Assembly: GCA_031287715.1 (NCBI GenBank) | Contig: JAITSN010000072.1 | Location: 1 to 33,359, forward strand | DNA: 33,359 nucleotides | Source of the DNA: Mediterranea sp. (in: CFB group bacteria) | Lineage (GTDB): Bacteria; Bacteroidota; Bacteroidia; Bacteroidales; Bacteroidaceae | Direction: 5' to 3' | Shown here: positions 16,995 through 25,212 of the stretch, piece by piece | How the letters are laid out: every line of letters starts with the position of its first letter | How positions within the stretch are numbered: the first letter of the stretch is position 1 | Made by a program: the position numbers and the translations under genes | Notes under the pieces: model-generated | What the model was told of the DNA's origin: nothing | Seen by the model: the letters and a program-made list of their open reading frames with translations, nothing else | Database searches by the model: none

Positions 16995-19715
16995 ATGAAC
17001 AAAAAAAGAGTGTACACTTTTGGAAACGGCCGGGCGGAAGGCAAGGCCGATATGAGAAACTTACTCGGAGGGAAAGGCGCCAACTTGGCCGAAATGAACC
17101 GGATCGGCGTGCCTGTTCCTCCCGGATTTACTATTACCACCGAGGTCTGTTCGGAATATTTCGAACTTGGCCGGGAGAAAGTCACTGCTTTGCTTAAAAG
17201 TGATGTGGAAGGGGCGATAGCCCAGATAGAGTCGCTGGTAAATTCCAAATTCGGCGATACGGAGAACCCCCTGTTGGTTTCCGTGCGTTCGGGCGCCCGC
17301 GCTTCCATGCCGGGCATGATGGACACCATCCTCAACCTGGGTCTGAACGACGAAGTGGTTGAGGGGCTGGCCCGCAAGACGGGAAACGCCCGCTTCGCGT
17401 GGGATTCGTACCGCCGTTTCGTGCAAATGTACGGCGATGTTGTGCTGGGGCTGAAGCCTGTGAACAAGGAAGACATCGACCCGTTTGAAGCGATCATTGA
17501 AGAAGTGAAGCACGCCAAAGGCGTCAAGCTGGATAATGAGCTGTCGGTGGACGACCTGAAAGAGCTTGTCGCCAAGTTCAAAGCTGCCATAAAAGCCCAA
17601 ACCGGAAAGGACTTCCCTGTTTCGGCGTACGAGCAGCTTTGGGGAGCCGTTTGCTCGGTGTTTGACTCGTGGATGAACGAGCGCGCCATCCTTTACCGCA
17701 AGATGGAAGGCATCCCGGCCGAATGGGGAACGGCTGTGAACGTACAGGCCATGGTGTTCGGCAATATGGGCGAAAGCTCCGCAACCGGTGTGTGCTTCAG
17801 CCGTGATGCCGGCAACGGCGAAGACTTGTTCAACGGCGAGTATCTGATCAACGCACAGGGCGAAGACGTTGTGGCAGGCATCCGCACGCCCCAACAGATC
17901 ACGAAGATAGGCTCTCAGCGCTGGGCCGCCTTAGCCGGCATCAGCGAGTCGGAACGCGCTGCAAAATATCCCTCCATGGAAGAAGTCATGCCGGAGATCT
18001 ACGCCGAGCTGGACATGCTGCAAACCAAGCTGGAAAACCACTATAAGGATATGCAAGACATGGAGTTCACCGTCCAGGAAGGCAAGCTCTGGTTCCTGCA
18101 GACACGTAGCGGCAAGCGCACCGGCGCTGCGATGGTGAAGATTGCCGTGGATCTGCTGAGCCAGGGAATGATTGACGAAAAGACAGCCCTGCTCCGCGTA
18201 GAACCCAACAAATTAGACGAGCTGCTTCACCCCGTCTTCGACAAGAGCGCATTGAAGAGCGCGAAAGTCCTGACACGCGGCCTTCCCGCTTCGCCCGGAG
18301 CCGCCACCGGTCAGATCGTATTCTTCGCCGATGACGCCGCCGAATGGCACGCCGCCGGCAAGCAAGTGATCATGGTGCGCGTAGAAACATCCCCCGAAGA
18401 CCTTGCCGGCATGGCCGTTGCAGAAGGCATCCTGACCGCCCGCGGCGGAATGACCTCCCACGCCGCCGTTGTCGCCCGCGGCATGGGCAAATGCTGCGTA
18501 TCGGGAGCCGGCGCGCTGAACATTGATTACAGAAACAGAACGGTAGAGATCGACGGCGTCTTCCTCAAAGAAGGAGACTACATCTCCCTGAACGGCACGA
18601 CCGGCGAGATCTATATGGGCAAGGTAAACACGAAAGCCGCCGAACTCTCAGGCGATTTTGCCCGGTTGATGGAGCTGGCCGACAAATACACCCGCCTGAA
18701 AGTACGCACAAATGCAGATACCCCGCACGATGCAGAAGTAGCCCGCGGCTTCGGAGCGATCGGCATCGGCCTCTGTCGCACCGAACACATGTTCTTTGAA
18801 GGAGAGAAGATAAAAGCCATGCGCGAAATGATCCTGGCAGACGATGCGGAAGGCCGCCGGAAAGCATTAGACAAGATCCTGCCTTACCAGCAAGCCGACT
18901 TCAAAGGAATATACAAGGCCATGGACGGCTGCCCGGTGACCGTACGCCTGCTGGACCCTCCCCTGCACGAATTTGTTCCCCATGACGAAAAAGGACAGCA
19001 GGAAATGGCCGACGCCATGGGCGTGAGCTTGCAATATATCCGGCAACGCGTCGATGCACTTCACGAACAGAACCCCATGCTTGGCCATCGGGGAAGCCGG
19101 TTAGGAAATACATACCCCGAAATCACGCAAATGCAGACCCGCGCCATCCTGGGCGCCGCATTGGAGTTGAAGAAAGAAGGAATAAAGGTATTTCCCGAGA
19201 TCATGGTTCCGCTAACCGGCATCCTGTATGAATTCAAAGAACAGGAAAAAGTGATCCGCGCCGAAGCAGCCAACCTGTTTGAAGAAACAGGAGACAGCAT
19301 CGACTTCAAAGTGGGCACGATGATCGAAGTCCCCCGCGCGGCATTGACGGCAGACCGCATCGCCTCTTCCGCCGAATTTTTCTCATTCGGCACGAACGAC
19401 CTGACCCAGATGACTTTCGGTTACTCCCGCGACGACATCGCCTCGTTCCTGCCGGTTTATCTCGAAAAGAAGATCCTGAAGGTAGACCCGTTCCAGGTGT
19501 TAGACCAAAACGGCGTGGGGCAGTTGATCCGCATGGCCACAGAAAAAGGCCGCGCCATACGTCCGGACTTGAAATGCGGCATCTGTGGCGAACACGGCGG
19601 CGAACCCTCTTCGGTGAAATTCTGCCATAAAGTAGGCCTGGATTACGTAAGCTGCTCACCCTTCCGCGTGCCGATAGCCCGATTGGCCGCCGCGCAGGCA
19701 GCATTAGAAGACTGA
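16995..19715 (+). CDS. ppdK: Pyruvate, phosphate dikinase
   Basis: A complete enzyme of 906 residues, the usual bacterial length. It reversibly converts pyruvate, ATP and phosphate to PEP, AMP and pyrophosphate, in the cytoplasm at the glycolysis/gluconeogenesis junction. The nucleotide-binding domain (about 1-340) starts YTFGNGRAEGKADMRNLLGG, then KGANLAEM. The swivelling phosphohistidine domain (about 400-510) holds GGMTSHAAVVARGMGKCC with H489. The PEP/pyruvate barrel (about 530-906) contains GLCRTEHMFF, GHRGSRLGNTYPE, FSFGTNDLTQMTFGYSRDD and KCGICGEHGGEP with catalytic C864. All key residues are present. It is a single-gene unit with its own promoter and a terminator directly downstream. 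In anaerobic Bacteroidota the enzyme can run either way, conserving pyrophosphate energy. Confidence 0.98.
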   Translation: MNKKRVYTFGNGRAEGKADMRNLLGGKGANLAEMNRIGVPVPPGFTITTEVCSEYFELGREKVTALLKSDVEGAIAQIESLVNSKFGDTENPLLVSVRSGARASMPGMMDTILNLGLNDEVVEGLARKTGNARFAWDSYRRFVQMYGDVVLGLKPVNKEDIDPFEAIIEEVKHAKGVKLDNELSVDDLKELVAKFKAAIKAQTGKDFPVSAYEQLWGAVCSVFDSWMNERAILYRKMEGIPAEWGTAVNVQAMVFGNMGESSATGVCFSRDAGNGEDLFNGEYLINAQGEDVVAGIRTPQQITKIGSQRWAALAGISESERAAKYPSMEEVMPEIYAELDMLQTKLENHYKDMQDMEFTVQEGKLWFLQTRSGKRTGAAMVKIAVDLLSQGMIDEKTALLRVEPNKLDELLHPVFDKSALKSAKVLTRGLPASPGAATGQIVFFADDAAEWHAAGKQVIMVRVETSPEDLAGMAVAEGILTARGGMTSHAAVVARGMGKCCVSGAGALNIDYRNRTVEIDGVFLKEGDYISLNGTTGEIYMGKVNTKAAELSGDFARLMELADKYTRLKVRTNADTPHDAEVARGFGAIGIGLCRTEHMFFEGEKIKAMREMILADDAEGRRKALDKILPYQQADFKGIYKAMDGCPVTVRLLDPPLHEFVPHDEKGQQEMADAMGVSLQYIRQRVDALHEQNPMLGHRGSRLGNTYPEITQMQTRAILGAALELKKEGIKVFPEIMVPLTGILYEFKEQEKVIRAEAANLFEETGDSIDFKVGTMIEVPRAALTADRIASSAEFFSFGTNDLTQMTFGYSRDDIASFLPVYLEKKILKVDPFQVLDQNGVGQLIRMATEKGRAIRPDLKCGICGEHGGEPSSVKFCHKVGLDYVSCSPFRVPIARLAAAQAALED

Positions 19716-19753
19716 AACACGGAAAAATAAGAGTCTTGAGGTTTTAAATTGAG

Positions 19754-19788
19754 CGGTGGATAGCAGCGATGCCATCCACCGTTTTTTT
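19754..19788 (+). terminator. Rho-independent terminator of ppdK
   Basis: CGGTGGAT (19754-19761) pairs perfectly with ATCCACCG (19774-19781), with a 12-nt loop and seven T directly after. The 41-bp array begins four bases later. Confidence 0.88.
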
Positions 19789-19791
19789 GGA

Positions 19792-20119
19792 ATGTCATTC
19801 CGGTCGAGCTGGGCATTTTCACGAAATTTTTAATTACATTCCTGACGGGAATGGCGCTTCTACAGAATTTTTAATTACATTCCCGGCGGGAATGAAGCCA
19901 TCGTGGAATTTAAAATTACATTCCCAGCAGAAATAGCGTTTTCCCAGAATTTAAAATTACATTCCCGGCAGAAATAGCGTTTTCCCAGAATTTAAAATTA
20001 CATTCCCGGCAGAAATAGCATTTTCCCAGAATTTAAAATTACATTCCCGGCGGAAATAGCATTTCTAAAAAAAATAAAATTACATTCCCGGCGGAAATGG
20101 CATTTCCACACTTTTGGAA
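19792..20119. repeat. 41-bp direct tandem array, 8 units
   Basis: The block ATTACATTC recurs at 19833, 19874, 19915, 19956, 19997, 20038 and 20079, each 41 bp apart. A diverged copy, ATGTCATTC, is in register at 19792. The typical unit reads ATTACATTCCCGGCAGAAAT, then AGCGTTTTCCCAGAATTTAAA. The copies at 19833 and 19874 hold small palindromes (CATTCCC-GGC-GGGAATG in the second), while later copies have lost part of the symmetry. The units abut without spacers, and 41 is not a multiple of 3, so coding is excluded. Confidence 0.95.
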
Positions 20120-20169
20120 GCAACGGCCTGTCAATAAACTATAATTTGACCGTTATATTTTCTTTTTCT

Positions 20170-20201
20170 ATTGCGGGCGCCCTGCCTTTTTAATAAATTT
20201 G
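20170..20201 (+). promoter_or_regulatory. Candidate promoter of the DUF3108 gene
   Basis: ATTG (20170-20173) is followed after a 20-nt spacer by TAAATTTG (20194-20201), a perfect -7 box. The start codon is 51 nt further on. Confidence 0.65.
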
Positions 20202-20252
20202 CCGTATAAACAAGGCCCGGATGACAGGGACTAACTCAACACAACCCTTTGT

Positions 20253-21053
20253 ATGATAGGTAAAACAATAAAATTTATATTGATCTTAGCTGCTCTGTTC
20301 TTTTCCATGCAGCTAAAGGCACAATGCGAAGTAAGAAACAATTGTTTCCGGGGAGGCGAACTCCTTGAATATGATCTGTATTTCCGGTTCGGGCTGCTAT
20401 TTACCAAAGCAGGGGTCTCTACGATGAGCGTGGCCGACGCCCAATATAAAAGCAGGAACGCATATAAGATGGTCCTCACGGCAAATTCTATCGGAACGGC
20501 CAAAGCCGTATTCCCTGTCGCGGATACGCTGACGTCCTATACCACCAAAAACATGGTCCCGCTGGCTTACCTGAAGGATGCGCACGAGGGAGAAGACTAC
20601 CGCACCGAGCGGGCAACCTACGACTACTCGACGGGAAAGGTCAGGCTGAGAAACATCAATAAGAAAAACGAGCATTTGCGTTACGACACCACGCTGGTAT
20701 CCGACGAGTGCATGTACGACATGCTGAGTATTGTCTACTATGCCCGGACGCTGAACTACGGCAGCATGAAGAAGGGCGACGAAGTGACGGTCTCTTTCCT
20801 GTCCGGGCGGAAAAAGGTGAATATGACGATTGTGCATCAGGGGGTGGAAGGCGTGCAGGCGAACGACGGGCGGAAATATAGCTGCATAAAGCTCTCCTTG
20901 AAGATGAATGAAAGGGCTTTTGAAGATAAGAACGAAACGATGAAGGTTTACATCACCGAGGACATGAACCGGATTCCCATACGCATCGACTCTAAGCTGC
21001 GGGTCGGCTCGACCCGCGTCCTGCTGAAAAGCTACAAGGGACAACGGAATTAA
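20253..21053 (+). CDS. DUF3108 domain-containing exported protein
   Basis: A 266-residue protein with a signal peptide (MIGKTIKFILILAALFFSMQ, then LKAQ). The mature part matches DUF3108 by pattern. It begins FRGGELLEYDLYFRFGLLFT, has repeated beta-strand segments (AYKMVLTANSIGTAKAVFPV, YDYSTGKVRLRN), and ends with the typical block MKVYITEDMNRIPIRIDSKL. The family is expected to form a beta-rich periplasmic or outer-membrane-facing protein; its function is not established. It has its own promoter and ends at a long bidirectional terminator facing the TlpA-like gene, so it is probably monocistronic. The family call is from memory of the pattern. Confidence 0.82.
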   Translation: MIGKTIKFILILAALFFSMQLKAQCEVRNNCFRGGELLEYDLYFRFGLLFTKAGVSTMSVADAQYKSRNAYKMVLTANSIGTAKAVFPVADTLTSYTTKNMVPLAYLKDAHEGEDYRTERATYDYSTGKVRLRNINKKNEHLRYDTTLVSDECMYDMLSIVYYARTLNYGSMKKGDEVTVSFLSGRKKVNMTIVHQGVEGVQANDGRKYSCIKLSLKMNERAFEDKNETMKVYITEDMNRIPIRIDSKLRVGSTRVLLKSYKGQRN

Positions 21054-21102
21054 GAAACTAAAAAAGGGAAGGAGATCTGCTCTCCTTCCCTTTTTTAGTT
21101 TC
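21054..21102. terminator. Bidirectional terminator between convergent genes
   Basis: A perfect 21-bp stem (21054-21074 with 21082-21102) has a 7-nt loop. The stem core is AAAAAAGGGAAGGAG against CTCCTTCCCTTTTTT, so both strands have a U-rich 3' side. It serves the DUF3108 gene (+) and the TlpA-like gene (-). Confidence 0.93.
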
Positions 21103-21121
21103 GTTCTCCCTTCCTTATTTA

Positions 21122-22219
21122 TTATTGAAGCAATTCGGCCAGCTTGTTTTGCAACTCTTCGCCGTGCAATCCGCGGGAAACGATAACGCCTTCGCCGTCA
21201 ATCAGCACGACATGGGGGATGCCGCGGATGGCATAGATCTTGGCTGCTTCCGAATTCCAATAGTTCAGATCGGACATTTGCGGCCACGTCATATTAAGCT
21301 CTTCCAGCCCTTTCTTCCAGGATTCGGCGTCCTGGTCTAACGATACGCCCACGATCTCAAAGTTTTTATCTTTATACTTCGCGTACGCTTCAACGAGCTT
21401 GGGCATTTCATTACGGCAGGGGCTGCACCAGCTTGCCCAGAAGTCAACCAGCACCAGCTTACCTTTGCCTGCATAGTCGGACAGCTTGACGGGATTGCCT
21501 TCGGGGGATTTCAGCTCAAGGTCTGCAAACCTTTGCCCGACATCCGTTCCCCTGGACTGTTCTATTCTGTTTTTCAGCTCGACGATGTTCGGGTTGTTTT
21601 GGTATTGGGCGGGAAGGATGGATATGAGCTGCTCTATGTCGTCATCCTCCATATAATAGTTGCATGTGTTCAGCAGAAAGACGCCCAGAGGGGTGTCCTT
21701 GTTGCTGTTGACGGCTTCTTTCATCACCGAAACGATCTCTTTGTCCAATGCTTTGGCTTCGGTTGCCTTTGCTTCCTGTTCTTCGGGTGCGGCAGCCGTC
21801 ATTTCTTCCATCAGCGTTCTCTGCTTGGCGAAAACAGCTTGCAAGTTATTCTTGAAGGCTTGGTAGGCATCGTTGATCGGAGTGCCCGAAACGACACTGC
21901 CGCCTTCGGTTCTTATCATTTTGACCTTGATGCTACCGTTTTCAAGGAAAAAGTCCACGTAAGCCGGCTGCAAGTCATCCTCGCCACGGCATACGAGGTA
22001 GCGGTTCACTACAGAATCCTGCACCCCGGTAAATGTGAATATTCCTTTGGCAATAACAGCCGTATCCACCGACAGGAATTGCCTTTCGGTCTGTTCCATC
22101 ATAAACACCGTGTCGCCATCTGCAGAACCTTCCAGCGTTCCGGTTATGGTATAACCTTTGGAAGTACATGAAGCAAGCCCCAGAACAACGGCAACGAATA
22201 AATAAGTTAATTTTCTCAT
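21122..22219 (-). CDS. TlpA-like thioredoxin lipoprotein with DUF4369
   Basis: A 365-residue predicted lipoprotein. The signal MRKLTYLFVAVVLGLASC ends in a lipobox with C18. The segment after it (about 22-115; YTITGTLEGSADGDTVFMME) is a DUF4369 domain, and a helical linker follows. The C-terminal thioredoxin fold (about 225-365) has the redox motif WASWCSPC with C265 and C268, preceded by GKLVLVDF, and has the cis-proline segment RGIPHVVLID. It should reduce disulfides in exported proteins or cytochromes at the periplasmic face of the membrane. This two-domain form is common in Bacteroidota, often in several paralogues. A strong promoter lies directly upstream and a bidirectional terminator downstream, so it is a single-gene unit, divergent from the LacI regulator. 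Confidence 0.93.
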   Translation of the reverse strand: MRKLTYLFVAVVLGLASCTSKGYTITGTLEGSADGDTVFMMEQTERQFLSVDTAVIAKGIFTFTGVQDSVVNRYLVCRGEDDLQPAYVDFFLENGSIKVKMIRTEGGSVVSGTPINDAYQAFKNNLQAVFAKQRTLMEEMTAAAPEEQEAKATEAKALDKEIVSVMKEAVNSNKDTPLGVFLLNTCNYYMEDDDIEQLISILPAQYQNNPNIVELKNRIEQSRGTDVGQRFADLELKSPEGNPVKLSDYAGKGKLVLVDFWASWCSPCRNEMPKLVEAYAKYKDKNFEIVGVSLDQDAESWKKGLEELNMTWPQMSDLNYWNSEAAKIYAIRGIPHVVLIDGEGVIVSRGLHGEELQNKLAELLQ

Positions 22220-22252
22220 ATGATATAATCCTTTTTAATTAAACATTCAACG

Positions 22253-22282
22253 CAAAGATAAGCTATTTTTCGACGCTGCAAA
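22253..22282 (-). promoter_or_regulatory. Promoter of the TlpA-like gene
   Basis: On the minus strand, TTTG (22282-22279), an 18-nt spacer and TATCTTTG (22260-22253) form a near-ideal Bacteroidota promoter, 33 nt before the start codon. Confidence 0.7.
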
Positions 22283-22338
22283 AAGAATCCCGGCAAACCC
22301 TGGCTGGCCCTGGAGGAAATCTTTTTCCGGTTTTTTAT

Positions 22339-22370
22339 TTTGCAGTTTGTTATTTTCTGCCTTACTTTAC
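22339..22370 (+). promoter_or_regulatory. Candidate promoter of the LacI-family gene
   Basis: TTTG (22339-22342) and TACTTTAC (22363-22370) are separated by 20 nt. The -7 box has two mismatches to TAnnTTTG. It lies 22 nt before the start codon. Confidence 0.4.
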
Positions 22371-22392
22371 CTAAACCTATAAAGATAAAGCA

Positions 22393-23400
22393 ATGAACAA
22401 CCCGCAAATAACGATCAAAGACATAGCCAAAGCGCTTGGTGTGGCCCCTTCAACCGTGTCGAGGGCTTTGAAGGATAATCCCTATATTAGCCGGGAAACA
22501 AAAGAAGCCGTATGCAAATATGCGCAAGAACATAACTACAAGCCGAATATAATGGCGTTCAATTTGCGCACAAGCCGGTCGAACACCATCGGGGTTATCA
22601 TTCCGCAGCTTGTGCATCATTTTTTTTCCTGCGTGCTGAGCGGAATTGAAGTTACGGCGGCAGAGGCCGGCTATAACATCCTGGTGGCGCAAAGCAACGA
22701 AACGTACGAACGCGAAGTGAAAATAACCCACTCTTTCCTGACAGCCAGAGTTTGCGGAGTGATCGCTTCGTTGGCCAAGGATACGGTACAGTACGACCAT
22801 TATCAGGAATTGCTTGACCATAACATCCCCATTGTGTTTTATGACCGCATCTGCACGGGTATCAAGACGGAGCGCGTCGTGGTGGATGATTACGCCGGCT
22901 CGTTCGGAGCGGTGGAATACCTCATCCGGACCGGATGCCGACGGATATTCTTTTATAGCGGCCCACCACGCCTCGAGATCTCCAAGAACAGGCGCAACGG
23001 CTACCTGGATGCCATGAGGAAACATAAGATCCCGGTGAACGAGCAGATGATCAGATTTTGCGATACCCGCGAACAGGCCATGGCGATCACACCCGATATT
23101 CTGAAAGAAGCGAACCGGCCGGATGGATTCTTTGCGATCAATGACGAAACAGCCGCCGGCATACTGTATGCCTGCAAGCAAGCCCGGCTGAAAGTACCGG
23201 ATGAAGTTTCCATCTGTGGCTTTACCGACGGAGCCATCGCCCAAACCACAGACCCCGAACTGACCACCATCGAACAGCATGGGGAAGAGATCGGCCAAAG
23301 CGCCATCAACCTGCTGATCGACAAGATAGAAGGGAAAAAAGAAAAAAGCACCAACAGGATCGTACGGACGAACTTGGTCGTGCGGGGAACGACCAAGTAA
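22393..23400 (+). CDS. LacI-family transcriptional regulator
   Basis: A 335-residue DNA-binding regulator of usual length. The N-terminal helix-turn-helix is ITIKDIAKALGVAPSTVSRA (residues 6-25), followed by the hinge region (YKPNIMAFNLRTSRS). Residues from about 60 form the periplasmic-binding-protein-like sensor domain (TIGVIIPQLVHHFFSCVLSG, VDDYAGSFGAVEYLI, DGFFAINDETAAGI, SICGFTDG, LTTIEQHGEEIGQSAINLL). It should bind a sugar or sugar phosphate and control nearby transport genes. A sugar-type MFS transporter starts 42 nt downstream in the same direction, the natural target. No palindromic operator was clear enough to call. No catabolic enzyme gene is adjacent. Confidence 0.94.
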   Translation: MNNPQITIKDIAKALGVAPSTVSRALKDNPYISRETKEAVCKYAQEHNYKPNIMAFNLRTSRSNTIGVIIPQLVHHFFSCVLSGIEVTAAEAGYNILVAQSNETYEREVKITHSFLTARVCGVIASLAKDTVQYDHYQELLDHNIPIVFYDRICTGIKTERVVVDDYAGSFGAVEYLIRTGCRRIFFYSGPPRLEISKNRRNGYLDAMRKHKIPVNEQMIRFCDTREQAMAITPDILKEANRPDGFFAINDETAAGILYACKQARLKVPDEVSICGFTDGAIAQTTDPELTTIEQHGEEIGQSAINLLIDKIEGKKEKSTNRIVRTNLVVRGTTK

Positions 23401-23442
23401 CGGAACAAACGAAAACGAACGAAAACCAAATAATTGAATACC

Positions 23443-24819
23443 ATGAGAGTTAAGCCCGATCTAAGTTTCTGGAAGCTGTGGAACATCAGCTTCGGTTTTT
23501 TCGGCGTGCAGATCGCCTATGCACTGCAAAGCGCCAACATCAGCCGCATATTTGCAACGCTGGGAGCAGATCCGCACAACCTGAGCTACTTTTGGATCCT
23601 TCCGCCGCTGGCCGGAATCATCATACAACCCATCGTCGGCTCGGCCAGCGACAAGACCTGGACGCGCTTCGGGCGCCGCATCCCCTACCTGTTCGTCGGA
23701 GCAGCCGTTGCCGTCATCGTCATGTGCCTGCTTCCCAATGCCGGAAGCCTCGGAATGGCCGCCGGAGCAGCGATGGTTTTCGGGCTGGTATCGCTCATGT
23801 TCCTGGACACGGCCATCAACATGGCCATGCAACCCTTTAAGATGCTGGTAGGCGACATGGTCAACGAAAAACAAAAAGGCCTTGCCTACTCCATCCAGAG
23901 CTTCCTTTGCAATGCCGGAAGCCTTGCCGGATACCTCTTCCCTTTCCTCTTCGCAGCAGTCGGCATCGCCAACACAGCACCAGGCGGCGTCATCCCCGAC
24001 TCCGTCATCTTCTCCTTCTACATCGGTGCCGCCATCCTTATTCTTTGCGTCGTATATACAACGGTCAAAGTCAAGGAAATGCCCCCTGAAACATACGCCG
24101 AATACCATGGGATCACAGAGAAAGAGAAGAACGAAAAAACAACGATGCTCAAACTGCTGGCCAAAGCCCCAAGCGTGTTTTGGACGGTCGGGCTGGTGCA
24201 ATTCTTCTGCTGGGCCGCCTTCATGTACATGTGGACCTACACCAGCGGCAGCATCGCTTACCACGTTTTCGACACACCGGTCAAAGAAACCGTAGACGAA
24301 TCAACCCGGCTGGTGAAGATCGTACTCGACACCAAAGCCGTTCAATATCAGGATGCGGCCAACTGGGTAGGCATCCTCTTTGCCGTGCAAGCCATCGGGT
24401 CTGTGCTTTGGGCCGCCGTCATCCCCTTCTTCAAAAGCCGGAAACGTATTTATTCCCTAAGCCTCGCCTTAGGCGCAGCAGGTTTCATCTCCATCCTGTT
24501 CATCCACAACGCATACCTGCTCTTCGCCTCGTTCCTGCTCATCGGTTGCGCATGGGCCGCCATGCTGGCGCTGCCCTTCACGATTCTCACGAACGCCTTG
24601 TCGGGCGGCCGCATGGGCACTTACCTGGGACTATTCAACGGAACGATCTGCATCCCCCAAATTGCGGCAGCATCGCTGGGCGGCGTGGCGCTTAGCCTGT
24701 TCACGCCACCGGGCGGCCTTGCACCCGAGATCAACATGCTCGTTCTGGCAGGTATTTTACTGATCATCGGCGCCGCCTGCGTTCATTTCATTAAAGAAAC
24801 ACCGGGCAATGGCAAATGA
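23443..24819 (+). CDS. MFS sugar transporter of the SUT/SLC45-like type
   Basis: An integral membrane protein of 458 residues with about 12 hydrophobic segments. I use the ATG at 23443; a TTG three codons earlier is the alternative. The N-terminal motif SFWKLWNISFGFFGVQIAYA leads into the diagnostic loop between helices 2 and 3, GSASDKTWTRFGRRIPYLFV, which resembles sucrose/SLC45 transporters and related proton-linked disaccharide carriers. A longer periplasmic or cytoplasmic insert lies around residues 275-305 (DTPVKETVDESTRLVKIVLD). It sits in the inner membrane and probably imports an oligosaccharide or monosaccharide with protons. Being directly after a LacI-family gene suggests sugar-inducible expression. 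Substrate identity is not visible. Confidence 0.88.
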   Translation: MRVKPDLSFWKLWNISFGFFGVQIAYALQSANISRIFATLGADPHNLSYFWILPPLAGIIIQPIVGSASDKTWTRFGRRIPYLFVGAAVAVIVMCLLPNAGSLGMAAGAAMVFGLVSLMFLDTAINMAMQPFKMLVGDMVNEKQKGLAYSIQSFLCNAGSLAGYLFPFLFAAVGIANTAPGGVIPDSVIFSFYIGAAILILCVVYTTVKVKEMPPETYAEYHGITEKEKNEKTTMLKLLAKAPSVFWTVGLVQFFCWAAFMYMWTYTSGSIAYHVFDTPVKETVDESTRLVKIVLDTKAVQYQDAANWVGILFAVQAIGSVLWAAVIPFFKSRKRIYSLSLALGAAGFISILFIHNAYLLFASFLLIGCAWAAMLALPFTILTNALSGGRMGTYLGLFNGTICIPQIAAASLGGVALSLFTPPGGLAPEINMLVLAGILLIIGAACVHFIKETPGNGK

Positions 24820-24910
24820 CACCCGGGAATTTCAATATTGTCAGCTAATATTATCACGCGCGTGGACACTCCGCACGGTGTATTTCAGACTGAAAAAGAA
24901 AGGATTCATA
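24820..24910. other. 3' intergenic region of the sugar transporter
   Basis: Contains the perfect 10-bp palindrome CACGCGCGTG (24855-24864) and a small hairpin (TTTCA-GAC-TGAAA) near 24886. Neither has a terminator-like U-tract. Confidence 0.4.
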
Positions 24911-25002
24911 AAGGTAGCTACCGAGGCATTGCCTTTGTAGCTACCAAGGCATGGTCTTTGTAGCTACCGAGTCATTGCCTTTGTAGCCACCGAGTCAAGG
25001 CC
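24911..25002. repeat. 23-bp direct tandem array, 4 units
   Basis: Four abutting 23-bp units start at 24911, 24934, 24957 and 24980, with consensus TTTGTAGCTACCGAGTCATT then GCC. Most units contain the palindrome GTAGCTAC; the fourth reads GTAGCCAC. No spacers are present. Confidence 0.92.
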
Positions 25003-25157
25003 AATATAACCGCTTAAGAAACAGATAGATATAAATTCATTCATACTAACCCTGAAAACCGGATGAATTATGTCGTTTTTGGAAAAAAATTTCAATAAAC
25101 AAACAGGCCTTTACCATCCCTTTATCATCGTAGAAGAGATCCCATTGCAACAAGATC

Positions 25158-25188
25158 ATTGTCCATCATAATAGTTACCCTATCTTTG
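25158..25188 (+). promoter_or_regulatory. Promoter of rlmN
   Basis: ATTG (25158-25161) and TATCTTTG (25181-25188) are separated by 19 nt. The predicted start site falls between the upstream in-frame start (25159) and the ATG at 25213, supporting 25213 as the true start. Confidence 0.7.
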
Positions 25189-25212
25189 CCTCCGAAATCA
25201 GTGAACTGCAAT

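Noticed and set aside
25159..25212. N-terminal extension of RlmN
   Set aside because: A -33/-7 promoter pair lies within it, so the transcript would begin after the extension's start codon; family members begin near the ATG at 25213.
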